From a virus, in the IMG/VR virus record IMGVR_UViG_3300008108_000529, positions 1 to 23,588 of that record: DNA of 23,588 nt; one strand, given 5' to 3'. Shown piece by piece: positions 17,003 to 23,041 of this stretch. Position 1 is the stretch's first letter, and each line of letters begins with the position of its first letter. The translations under genes and the position numbers were made by a program. The notes under the pieces were generated by a model. The model was not told the DNA's origin. It ran no database searches and saw only the letters and a program-made list of their open reading frames with translations.

Positions 17003-17073
17003 TTCACCTTAGGACCGTGAGGGCGCGGCTGCTGCGCTATCCAAAGGAGTCGTGCCCTGAGGGTTTAAGTGAG
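17003..17073 (+). promoter_or_regulatory. GC-rich foldable leader covering the desaturase start
   Basis: Within otherwise AT-rich DNA, 17011-17063 has 36 G/C of 53 bases by hand count. Three nested stems can be drawn: P1, 17003-17007 plus 17009-17011 with 17066-17073 (one bulged C, one G-T); P2, 17014-17016 with 17062-17064; P3, 17020-17027 with 17051-17058 (eight pairs, one G-T). A 3x3 internal loop separates P2 and P3, and a 23-base apical loop spans 17028-17050. The GAGGG Shine-Dalgarno (17059-17063) and the GTG start (17069-17071) both lie inside the fold, so it could gate translation. I cannot assign an Rfam family. The manA and wcaG motifs known from marine phage and cyanobacteria are the first to test. 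Confidence 0.55.
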
Positions 17074-17788
17074 CTACAACATTATGATCAATATACTCTA
17101 CCTACTTTTAACAACACATATAACAATAGCATGTGTTACACTTTATCTACATCGTAGTCAAGCGCACAAGGGCTTAATTTTTAATCCAGTCATATCGCAC
17201 TTTATGAGATTTTGGCTTTGGTTAACTACTGGTATGGTTACTAAAGAGTGGGTAGCAGTTCACAGAAAACATCATAGATATTGTGAAGAAAGCCAAGATC
17301 CGCACAGCCCACATGTGCATGGTTTTTATAATGTATTATTTAAAGGTGCGTTACTTTATAATGATGCTGCAAAAGACAGAGCTATGGTGTCATATTATGG
17401 TGTTGGAACCCCAGATGATTGGATAGAAAATAATCTATATTCAAAGCATAGTAAATTAGGAATAACAATACTATTGTTAATTGACTTATTAATGTTTGGT
17501 TATTGGGGATTGTTAATTTGGGGCATACAAATGATTTGGATACCATTTTGGGCTGCAGGAGTCATAAATGGTGTAGGTCATTTTTGGGGCTATCGTAACG
17601 GCGAAACAAGAGATAATAGTAAAAATATAGTTAGTTTAGGTGTAATTATAGGCGGGGAAGAATTACACAACAATCATCATCTAGATCCTGCCAATCCCAA
17701 ACTCAGTAAGCGTTGGTTTGAGTTTGACATTGGTTGGTTATATATTAGTATATTTAAAGTTTTAGGGTTGGTTAAAGTCAAGCCCTAA
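17069..17788 (+). CDS. Membrane fatty acid desaturase
   Basis: The three histidine boxes of the acyl-lipid/acyl-CoA desaturase family are all present: H28-RSQA-H33, H65-RK-H68-H69 and H200-NN-H203-H204. The family GYRNGETRDNSKN stretch precedes the last box. Hydrophobic segments (residues about 4-25, 40-55 and 135-165) fit the membrane-embedded di-iron fold. At 239 residues it is shorter than typical cellular delta-9 enzymes (about 270-320), as expected for a trimmed phage version. I chose GTG 17069 because GAGGG sits 5 bases upstream; the in-frame ATG at 17084 has no Shine-Dalgarno. Desaturases are documented auxiliary genes in cyanophages. It would introduce a cis double bond in host lipids to change membrane fluidity during infection. 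Substrate and bond position are unknown. Confidence 0.92.
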   Translation: MSYNIMINILYLLLTTHITIACVTLYLHRSQAHKGLIFNPVISHFMRFWLWLTTGMVTKEWVAVHRKHHRYCEESQDPHSPHVHGFYNVLFKGALLYNDAAKDRAMVSYYGVGTPDDWIENNLYSKHSKLGITILLLIDLLMFGYWGLLIWGIQMIWIPFWAAGVINGVGHFWGYRNGETRDNSKNIVSLGVIIGGEELHNNHHLDPANPKLSKRWFEFDIGWLYISIFKVLGLVKVKP

Positions 17789-17791
17789 TCC

Positions 17792-17799
17792 GATAAATA
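17792..17799 (+). promoter_or_regulatory. T4-like late promoter box GATAAATA
   Basis: CGATAAATA in the 16-base gap between the desaturase and the deaminase fusion; the ATG follows 5 bases later. The close spacing is like that at 1519, so a transcript from here would begin at or near the start codon. Confidence 0.55.
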
Positions 17800-17804
17800 T
17801 ATTA

Positions 17805-18686
17805 ATGCGTATATCAGACTTTAAAATTCACAACACACAAAAACTAGACCGTATTCTCGCAAAGTTATGTGAGATGATTATTGACGGGCAAAAAGACGAT
17901 CCTGACTACTATGGTATGGTAGCAGCATGTGTACTTGACACACAAGACGAAGCTGTTTGTGCAGTCAATTATCAGAAAGGTGATCAGCGAGTACACGCCG
18001 AAAAAGCAGCGGTTGAAAAATATATGAATCAATACGGCGACATACCTGCTGGAAGTATCATAATTACTACACTAAGTCCATGTAGCGAGATGATGAGAGA
18101 ACGCTATGGAGACGACTGCACAGACTTGATAGAACAGATAGGAGTGCATAAAGTATACTGCGGATATGAAGATCCTACACAGGATGACAGTAGTAACTAT
18201 GTGCATAAGACGTTTCATGTAATGGAAACAAAAAATGAAAAACTTAAAGAATTATGTAAGTCTTTTGCTGATACATTTTTAGAAAAAGAAAAGATAGCAG
18301 AAAATAAACAAATAATGGAAGCAGTATTAAAAGTTAATACCGAAGAAATGGTTCCTAAATTTGTTGAGTGGTCAAAGCGTGTGTTGAAATTAGAATCTGA
18401 TCCTGAGATAGAATTAAGTTATGATACAGAAGAAGCACAAAAAGGCCATCATACTGGTCGTCACACTACAGACGATAATAAAGTATGGGTCTATGCAAAG
18501 AATCGTAACTTAGTAGACATATTAAGAACAGTATTTCACGAATTAGTTCATGTACGCCAAGGTGAGTTGAATATGATTAAGCCAGGTGACAGTTATCCTG
18601 GTAGCCCAATAGAACGTCAAGCAGATGAGTTGGCTGGAAAATTCATAAAGATATTTGGTGAAAAACATCCGGAGATTTTCCAATGA
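17805..18686 (+). CDS. RibD-like deaminase fused to an HExxH zinc metallopeptidase-like domain
   Basis: Residues about 10-150 form a cytidine-deaminase-fold domain. H64-A-E66 supplies the zinc ligand and catalytic Glu, and TLSPC93SEMMRERYGDDC105 gives the two Cys ligands, with spacing like RibD pyrimidine deaminases (PCxHxGRTPPC) rather than free cytidine deaminases. A Lys/Glu-rich linker (about 150-180) leads to a second zinc domain. There H245-ELV-H249 is an HExxH site, and E270 in ERQADELA is the likely third ligand of a gluzincin-like fold. The 293-residue protein has no signal peptide. It leads the run of overlapping genes to 22996 and ends ATGA into the next gene. The deaminase substrate (nucleotide, RNA or a modified base) and the zincin target are unknown. 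Both domain calls rest on complete metal motifs. Confidence 0.8.
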   Translation: MRISDFKIHNTQKLDRILAKLCEMIIDGQKDDPDYYGMVAACVLDTQDEAVCAVNYQKGDQRVHAEKAAVEKYMNQYGDIPAGSIIITTLSPCSEMMRERYGDDCTDLIEQIGVHKVYCGYEDPTQDDSSNYVHKTFHVMETKNEKLKELCKSFADTFLEKEKIAENKQIMEAVLKVNTEEMVPKFVEWSKRVLKLESDPEIELSYDTEEAQKGHHTGRHTTDDNKVWVYAKNRNLVDILRTVFHELVHVRQGELNMIKPGDSYPGSPIERQADELAGKFIKIFGEKHPEIFQ

Positions 18687-18709
18687 GAGCATACGAATTT
18701 ATAACAGAA
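18683..18709 (+). other. Candidate capsid-targeting peptide MRAYEFITE
   Basis: Nine N-terminal residues matching the pattern of T4 internal proteins, ending in I-T-E before G, a gp21-type cleavage site. Confidence 0.6.
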
Positions 18710-19780
18710 GGAGCACAACAATCTGCTAACAAGTCAAGATTGAATAAAACTATTGCCAACTTAACAATAAACGATGTACCTAAACCTTTTATTGATGCAT
18801 TCAGAGAAAGAGGAATAACAAACCCTAATACTATCACTGCATATTACAAAGTAGCAGGTAAAGAAACAAAGGCATTAGGCGGTCCTGAAAACATGGACTA
18901 TAGCCAAACACCTAATACAAGAATTGTAAAACTATTTGGTGAACCTAATAGTTGGCGTGGCACTAATAAGAGTAATCCAAATAATCTTAATTATTTGCCA
19001 CCTGAAAAACTAGATTGGCTTAAGAGCGATCCTCAAAGATTTGGGCAGTTTCTATATGGTGGACAACGTGCAAAGATTGTGCCTGATGCCAAACAAGGTT
19101 ATCGTATGGAATTCAGTAAACCAGAAGATCAACAACGTGCTAATGATGGTTGGAATTATAGAGGAAGAGGTCATGTACAAATCACTGGACGTGATCAATA
19201 TGCTAAGATAAGTCAAGAATTATACGGTGATGATAGATTAGTAAAAAATCCAGATTTAGTTAATGATCCAAGTGTAGGATTAAGGGCATCGGCAGCATAT
19301 GCTAAGTTATATGGAAACGCACATAAAGATCAAAGCGCAAATGCAACTGATAGTTTGAATAGAGCATTAGTTACAGTTGGAGGCAGTGCAGAAAAATATA
19401 AGCCAGGTGGCCGTATGTATCAACAACAAATTGATGGTATTAATACGTTTGCGCAAAATTTAGCAGACCCAAAATTTAAACAACAGCATGACCAACATTA
19501 TGCAAGTGTAAACTTAGCTAATACACAAGCAACTAAGCCACCTTCTACTACCACACCTGCAACACAAGTAGCTAAAACTGAGCCTGGAATGCTAGATAGA
19601 CTTAAATCATTTGGACAAGAAGTTGGTCAAAATATCGGCAATGTGTTAATAAAACCAGCACAAGCAGGTACAACACCTAGTTTTGCTCCAGGCTCTCAAG
19701 GATTACATATACCATCTACAGGATCTAATGACACAAAAGCTAGTACTGATTCTACAACACAGGCAAAGCCAATAAAATGA
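18683..19780 (+). CDS. GH19-type endolysin-like muramidase/chitinase with possible capsid-targeting N-terminus
   Basis: Residues about 25-265 resemble the GH19 lysozyme/chitinase fold of phage endolysins. K-E61-T and PE69NMDYSQTP carry the two candidate catalytic acids, and GWNYRGRGHVQITGRDQYAK (residues 155-174) is the family signature. The C-terminal 100 residues are a Thr/Pro/Gln-rich linker with an amphipathic piece (MLDRLKSFGQEVGQNIGNVL). The N-terminus MRAYEFITE|G is not part of the GH19 fold; it matches the T4 internal-protein targeting peptide plus an I-x-E protease site. The protein may thus be packaged rather than, or as well as, used for lysis. No holin or spanin gene is next to it. 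ATGA overlaps link it to both neighbours. Confidence 0.85.
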   Translation: MRAYEFITEGAQQSANKSRLNKTIANLTINDVPKPFIDAFRERGITNPNTITAYYKVAGKETKALGGPENMDYSQTPNTRIVKLFGEPNSWRGTNKSNPNNLNYLPPEKLDWLKSDPQRFGQFLYGGQRAKIVPDAKQGYRMEFSKPEDQQRANDGWNYRGRGHVQITGRDQYAKISQELYGDDRLVKNPDLVNDPSVGLRASAAYAKLYGNAHKDQSANATDSLNRALVTVGGSAEKYKPGGRMYQQQIDGINTFAQNLADPKFKQQHDQHYASVNLANTQATKPPSTTTPATQVAKTEPGMLDRLKSFGQEVGQNIGNVLIKPAQAGTTPSFAPGSQGLHIPSTGSNDTKASTDSTTQAKPIK

Positions 19781-19803
19781 GAGCCGTAGATTTTATAAGT
19801 GAA
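19777..19803 (+). other. Candidate capsid-targeting peptide MRAVDFISE
   Basis: Same pattern as at 18683, with I-S-E before L. It precedes an unrelated domain architecture. Confidence 0.55.
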
Positions 19804-21123
19804 CTTTACGAACCAGAAACTAGTTTTCCATTAAACTGGTATCCAAGTCATGATCCTAGTGAAGCATCAGCTAGAGCATATGATAGAAACAAAGGTTACA
19901 TTGATATTAAATTCACACCAATATTAGGTTCTGATGATATGGTTGAAGTTGAATTTAGTCGCAACGATAGTTATGACATGACTGGTGGTGGTGATGCTAA
20001 CAGAGTATTAGGAACAGTGTTACAAGCATTTCGTGAATATCTACAAGGATATCAACCTAAAATACTAGTATTCAGTGCAAAGGGCGCCAGCCGTAGTAAA
20101 GTGTATCAGAATTTAATAAAACGATTTGCAAGTACTGTAGGTTACAAACAATTTGATATTAGTAAATTAAGTCCAGAAACACAAGAAAAAATAGCCTTTA
20201 GTGGTAGTGATCTTATGGTTCTTAGAAAGTCTGTAGTGGATGAAGATACAACCACAGAGTCTACTAGTCCTACTATTACCATTAAAGATGCAAAAAAAAT
20301 TCTATCGGCAATGGGTTTTAAACCAACTGGCAGAAAAAAAGGCAGTCATGATATTTGGAAGGACTCATTAGGTATATTATTTACTGTTCCTCTTTTCGGA
20401 AAAGACTTAGAATATGGAGTTACTAAAAATCTACTTAGGTTAATGAAAAACAAAGGAGTCAGTATTAATTCTACCACTGTGAGCGAAATGGCTGGTGAGA
20501 TTCATGGTGGCGTTCGTAAAGCACTAATAGATCAAGGCTACAAATATTTAGGTAGTGGCATTGATAAACAAGCATACTTAGAACCAAGTACAGGTCAAGC
20601 ATTAATTATTTTTGGTTATAGAAAGAATATTGATGATTTTAGTCCTGATCAAAGAATGTTTATTGATTGGATTAAGTATTGCAATGCTAATAAAAATAAT
20701 CCAAATTTACCAAAATTCAGTGGCTTTGAAAGTTTTCAATTCTATGGCAAAAATTATATACAAGCTAGAATGGAACCATTGCAAGAAGTAACCGATCAAG
20801 TAAAGAACATTGTAAATTATCTTGAAACTGTAATAGATGAGATATCACAAGGTGACATAAATGCTGCTTTTGAGTACTTGGCAAAAAAAGGTTATTATGA
20901 TGAAAAAATAGACTACTTTAAACCTTACACAGTAAAACAAGTTGTAGACTATTTAGGCGGGCTAAAACGAGCAAAAAACTTACTACAAACTGTACATGAT
21001 GTTGCGATGTTTGGCGCAAAAAACAGATATAACATAGATTTACATTCCGGTAATTATATGCAAAGATCCGATGGAACTATTGTAGTAAATGATCCTTTTG
21101 TAATATGGTTGAGGTCCGAATGA
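19777..21123 (+). CDS. Three-part fusion: phage domain, HicA-like domain and protein-kinase-like domain
   Basis: The 448-residue product starts with MRAVDFISE|L (candidate capsid-targeting peptide). Residues about 28-135 form a phage-common alpha/beta domain (TGGGDANRVLGTVLQAFREY, KILVFSAKGASRSKVYQNLI) with a GNAT-like look. Residues about 165-230 resemble the HicA mRNA-interferase fold: KDAKKILSAMGFKP, KKGSH191DIWKD, FTVPLFGKDLEYGV, where H191 corresponds to the catalytic His. Residues about 245-448 look like a protein-kinase-like fold: LGSGIDKQAYL as the Gly loop, D421-LH-S-G-N426 as the catalytic loop, and D439 in VVNDPF as the metal Asp. No HicB antitoxin lies beside it. It overlaps both neighbours by ATGA. 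Domain calls are by motif only; activity and targets are unknown. Confidence 0.7.
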   Translation: MRAVDFISELYEPETSFPLNWYPSHDPSEASARAYDRNKGYIDIKFTPILGSDDMVEVEFSRNDSYDMTGGGDANRVLGTVLQAFREYLQGYQPKILVFSAKGASRSKVYQNLIKRFASTVGYKQFDISKLSPETQEKIAFSGSDLMVLRKSVVDEDTTTESTSPTITIKDAKKILSAMGFKPTGRKKGSHDIWKDSLGILFTVPLFGKDLEYGVTKNLLRLMKNKGVSINSTTVSEMAGEIHGGVRKALIDQGYKYLGSGIDKQAYLEPSTGQALIIFGYRKNIDDFSPDQRMFIDWIKYCNANKNNPNLPKFSGFESFQFYGKNYIQARMEPLQEVTDQVKNIVNYLETVIDEISQGDINAAFEYLAKKGYYDEKIDYFKPYTVKQVVDYLGGLKRAKNLLQTVHDVAMFGAKNRYNIDLHSGNYMQRSDGTIVVNDPFVIWLRSE

Positions 21124-21689
21124 GAATTAGTGAAGTAAACCCAAACACAAGCAAAGGAAGTTATGGCAAAGGTCTTAACTTAGCTAGACTGTGGAGTTTA
21201 CATGCATTAAGTAAGATACAAAATAAGTTTGATACAATTTATGTTATTGGCAGTTGGTATGGTAACATAAGTATCATGTTTGCATTACTTAAGAATTATT
21301 TTAAGTTTAATAAAATTGTTAATGTTGAACAAGATAAAAAAGCATTACAAGCAAGTGAAGAAACAATTACTAAATTAGGTATTAAAAACATTGAACCAAT
21401 GTATGCAGATGCAAACGAACTTGACTATAGACAATTAGGTAACAATGGTTTAGTAGTTTGTTTTAGTTGCATGAATATAAGAGGTACAGATTGGTTTTAT
21501 AATATACCAGACGGTACATTGGTTATGTTACAAGCTAGAACAAATGATTTAAAAGCAGTTACACAATTTAAAAATTTTAACGACTTTGCCAATACATATC
21601 GTATGTCCGAAATACTACACACAGACAAATTAAATTTATCTGACCCAGAAACTGATTACGCTGCTTGGTTATTGATTGGAATAAAATGA
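21120..21689 (+). CDS. Class I SAM-dependent methyltransferase-like protein
   Basis: A 189-residue Rossmann-type methyltransferase. TIYVIGSWYGNIS (G44 onward) is motif I, the SAM-binding loop. KIVNVEQDKKAL puts acidic E70 at the end of strand 2. MYADANELDYRQ is the motif III region, and the FSCMNIRGTDWFYNIPDGTL stretch is a pattern I recall from phage methyltransferases (TSC...DW...IPDGTLV). I start it at ATG 21120, which overlaps the kinase-fusion stop (ATGA) and follows GAGG at 21111-21114; an in-frame ATG at 21105 would need a longer overlap. The start MRISEVNPN is a weaker relative of the MRAxEFIxE peptide. The substrate (DNA, RNA, protein or small molecule) cannot be told. Confidence 0.78.
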   Translation: MRISEVNPNTSKGSYGKGLNLARLWSLHALSKIQNKFDTIYVIGSWYGNISIMFALLKNYFKFNKIVNVEQDKKALQASEETITKLGIKNIEPMYADANELDYRQLGNNGLVVCFSCMNIRGTDWFYNIPDGTLVMLQARTNDLKAVTQFKNFNDFANTYRMSEILHTDKLNLSDPETDYAAWLLIGIK

Positions 21690-21712
21690 GAGCAAATGAA
21701 TTTATAATTGAA
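21686..21712 (+). other. Candidate capsid-targeting peptide MRANEFIIE (first copy)
   Basis: Identical at protein level to the start of the next gene, with 25 of 27 bases identical. I-I-E precedes Y. Confidence 0.6.
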
Positions 21713-22624
21713 TACAGGCGTGATGTAACTATACAAAAGTTAGGTCAAGCGTTATATCAGAAAATGATAAATGACAGAACCGTACAAAGAATATACGGTG
21801 ATGATCCATTACAAAATATAAATCCAAATGAGATAATTGAATTTGGTATTGATAGATTCCAAGAGGCTGATCCTACACCAAACAAACAGTTTGTTGCTTG
21901 GTTAGTGAGATTATACGCAAAAGATCCTACATTTAAGTTTGAAGATGTACTAAGTCAAGTTCATCCTTACTTAGAAAAATTCTATAAATTAAACATGCGT
22001 AAGAAAATTCCTAGTCCACGCAATGATGTAAATCGTTATAGTAGCTTTGCAGATTTTATGGGCGTAATGGATGAATACGAAGATCCTGATAAAGCAGAAC
22101 TAAAAGATAAAGGTCGTGCATTTACATTATATGATGATGAAAATTGGCGTGTAATTGTACCAGAAGATGTACATGCTTCATGTTACTATGGACAAGGCAC
22201 ACGCTGGTGTACTGCTGCTACTAAAGGTAATAATATGTTCAAATATTATTATGGCATCGCACCATTACTTATTGCAATACCAAAAAAGCCTAAATACCCT
22301 GGAGAAAAATATCAACTACATTTTGGTATTTCTATTGATGATCAACCAGTAAGAAGCGATGATGATGCTATGGATTATGCCCGTCAATCAAGTGACTATG
22401 CTGGTTACGATTGGGATGAAGTGGCCGATTCCGATGATTTGGATATAGATTTTGAATATGGTCAAATAATGGATGAGCGAGATAATCCTGTAGCAGGTCC
22501 AACCATTATTACAAGAATGGGCGATAGCTGGGAAAATATGTTAAATTCTTACATCAATAAATTTCCTAAAAATCGTTGGCAATTAGAAAAGAATTTAGAG
22601 GCACTGGATACAGGGTTTATTTAA
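21686..22624 (+). CDS. Phage WCTA-domain protein of unknown function
   Basis: I start this at ATG 21686 (312 residues, ATGA overlap) rather than the in-frame ATG at 21665, because it gives the MRANEFIIE|Y N-terminus shared with the next gene. Residues about 20-110 are helical (TVQRIYGDDPLQNINPNEII, FVAWLVRLYAKDPTFKFEDV). The core (about 150-215) is ENWRVIVPEDVHASC166YYGQG, GTRW174-C175-TAATKGNNMF and YQLHFG. I recall this W-(V/R)-V-x-x-P...YG-x-GT-x-WCTA pattern from many phage proteins without assigned function. An acidic stretch (about 220-270) follows. The two Cys nine residues apart could be catalytic or metal-binding. No signal or membrane segment is visible. Confidence 0.72.
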   Translation: MRANEFIIEYRRDVTIQKLGQALYQKMINDRTVQRIYGDDPLQNINPNEIIEFGIDRFQEADPTPNKQFVAWLVRLYAKDPTFKFEDVLSQVHPYLEKFYKLNMRKKIPSPRNDVNRYSSFADFMGVMDEYEDPDKAELKDKGRAFTLYDDENWRVIVPEDVHASCYYGQGTRWCTAATKGNNMFKYYYGIAPLLIAIPKKPKYPGEKYQLHFGISIDDQPVRSDDDAMDYARQSSDYAGYDWDEVADSDDLDIDFEYGQIMDERDNPVAGPTIITRMGDSWENMLNSYINKFPKNRWQLEKNLEALDTGFI

Positions 22625-22651
22625 ATGAGAGCAAACGAATTTATAATAGAA
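22625..22651 (+). other. Candidate capsid-targeting peptide MRANEFIIE (second copy)
   Basis: Same nine residues as at 21686, followed by S instead of Y. The proteins are unrelated beyond this point. Confidence 0.6.
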
Positions 22652-22996
22652 TCGTTTCCTGGTAGAAACAAAAACAAAATATATTCTTTGTTGATAAATT
22701 CTGTTGATTCTGGACCATTTGACGGCGGCTGTGTTATTTTCGCTAGAGCATTACAAATTAAACACGGCGGTGATATCGTTGTATTGACAGGTAAACATGG
22801 TGCAGATCATGCAATATTGAGTCTTAATAGAAAATTTGTTGATGCTGATGGACCTGCTGAACCAAACCAATTTATAAAAAGATTCATGCAAAATGAACTT
22901 GCAGAAATAACCGGAGTCCGTCCAATTAAGGATAATGATTTACCAGACGCTCCTAGAAGTGAAGAACTATCACAACAAATAGCAAAACTATTGTAA
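22625..22996 (+). CDS. Small papain-like (NlpC/P60-like) cysteine-peptidase-like protein
   Basis: The 123-residue protein begins MRANEFIIE|S. Its core has the order of a papain-like fold: C36 in FDGGCVIFARAL at the start of a helix, then H62 in GADHAILSLN at the start of a strand, then D73 in FVDADG as the third polar residue. The G-G-C-x-x-x-A-x-A-L and D-H-A-x-L patterns fit minimal phage members of this superfamily. Its length is close to the catalytic core alone, with no cell-wall-binding domain. The ATG follows the previous stop with no gap, and the gene ends the long coupled run; the tilS promoter is next. Possible roles are peptidoglycan amidohydrolase, transglutaminase-like enzyme or deamidase; the sequence does not choose between them. 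Confidence 0.65.
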   Translation: MRANEFIIESFPGRNKNKIYSLLINSVDSGPFDGGCVIFARALQIKHGGDIVVLTGKHGADHAILSLNRKFVDADGPAEPNQFIKRFMQNELAEITGVRPIKDNDLPDAPRSEELSQQIAKLL

Positions 22997-23006
22997 CCAA
23001 AAGTAG

Positions 23007-23035
23007 TTGTTTATTTTACACATCTATGCTATACT
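23007..23035 (+). promoter_or_regulatory. Sigma-70 promoter with extended -10
   Basis: TTGTTT (23007-23012), a 17-base spacer and TATACT (23030-23035) with TG two bases upstream (TGCTATACT, an extended -10). The predicted start of transcription is about 23042, the ATG of tilS itself. This host-type promoter contrasts with the late-type boxes elsewhere and suggests early expression of the downstream genes. Confidence 0.65.
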
Positions 23036-23041
23036 ATATAG

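Noticed and set aside
16944-17012. 22-residue frame starting ATG 16944, just after the 60-residue gene
   Set aside because: No clear ribosome binding site and no coupling overlap at either end, unlike the 19-residue ORF at 16699.
17003-17073. tRNA or tRNA-like gene in the GC-rich patch
   Set aside because: No GGTTCRA T-loop, no cloverleaf arms and no CCA-side acceptor pairing could be found.
16957-17157. 66-residue frame from TTG 16957 through the GC-rich patch
   Set aside because: It has no Shine-Dalgarno, overlaps the desaturase by 89 bases and has no recognisable family; the nested stems explain the GC-rich patch better. Kept open only as the alternative to the RNA element.
21105-21119. 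Upstream start (ATG 21105) for the methyltransferase
   Set aside because: Needs a longer overlap with the kinase fusion. ATG 21120 has GAGG upstream and gives the usual ATGA junction and an MRIS start.
19777-21123. HicAB toxin-antitoxin module
   Set aside because: Only a HicA-like domain inside a larger protein is present; no HicB-like gene lies on either side.
21665-21685. Upstream start (ATG 21665) for the WCTA protein
   Set aside because: Would hide the MRANEFIIE start shared with the next gene; ATG 21686 makes the ATGA junction used throughout this block.
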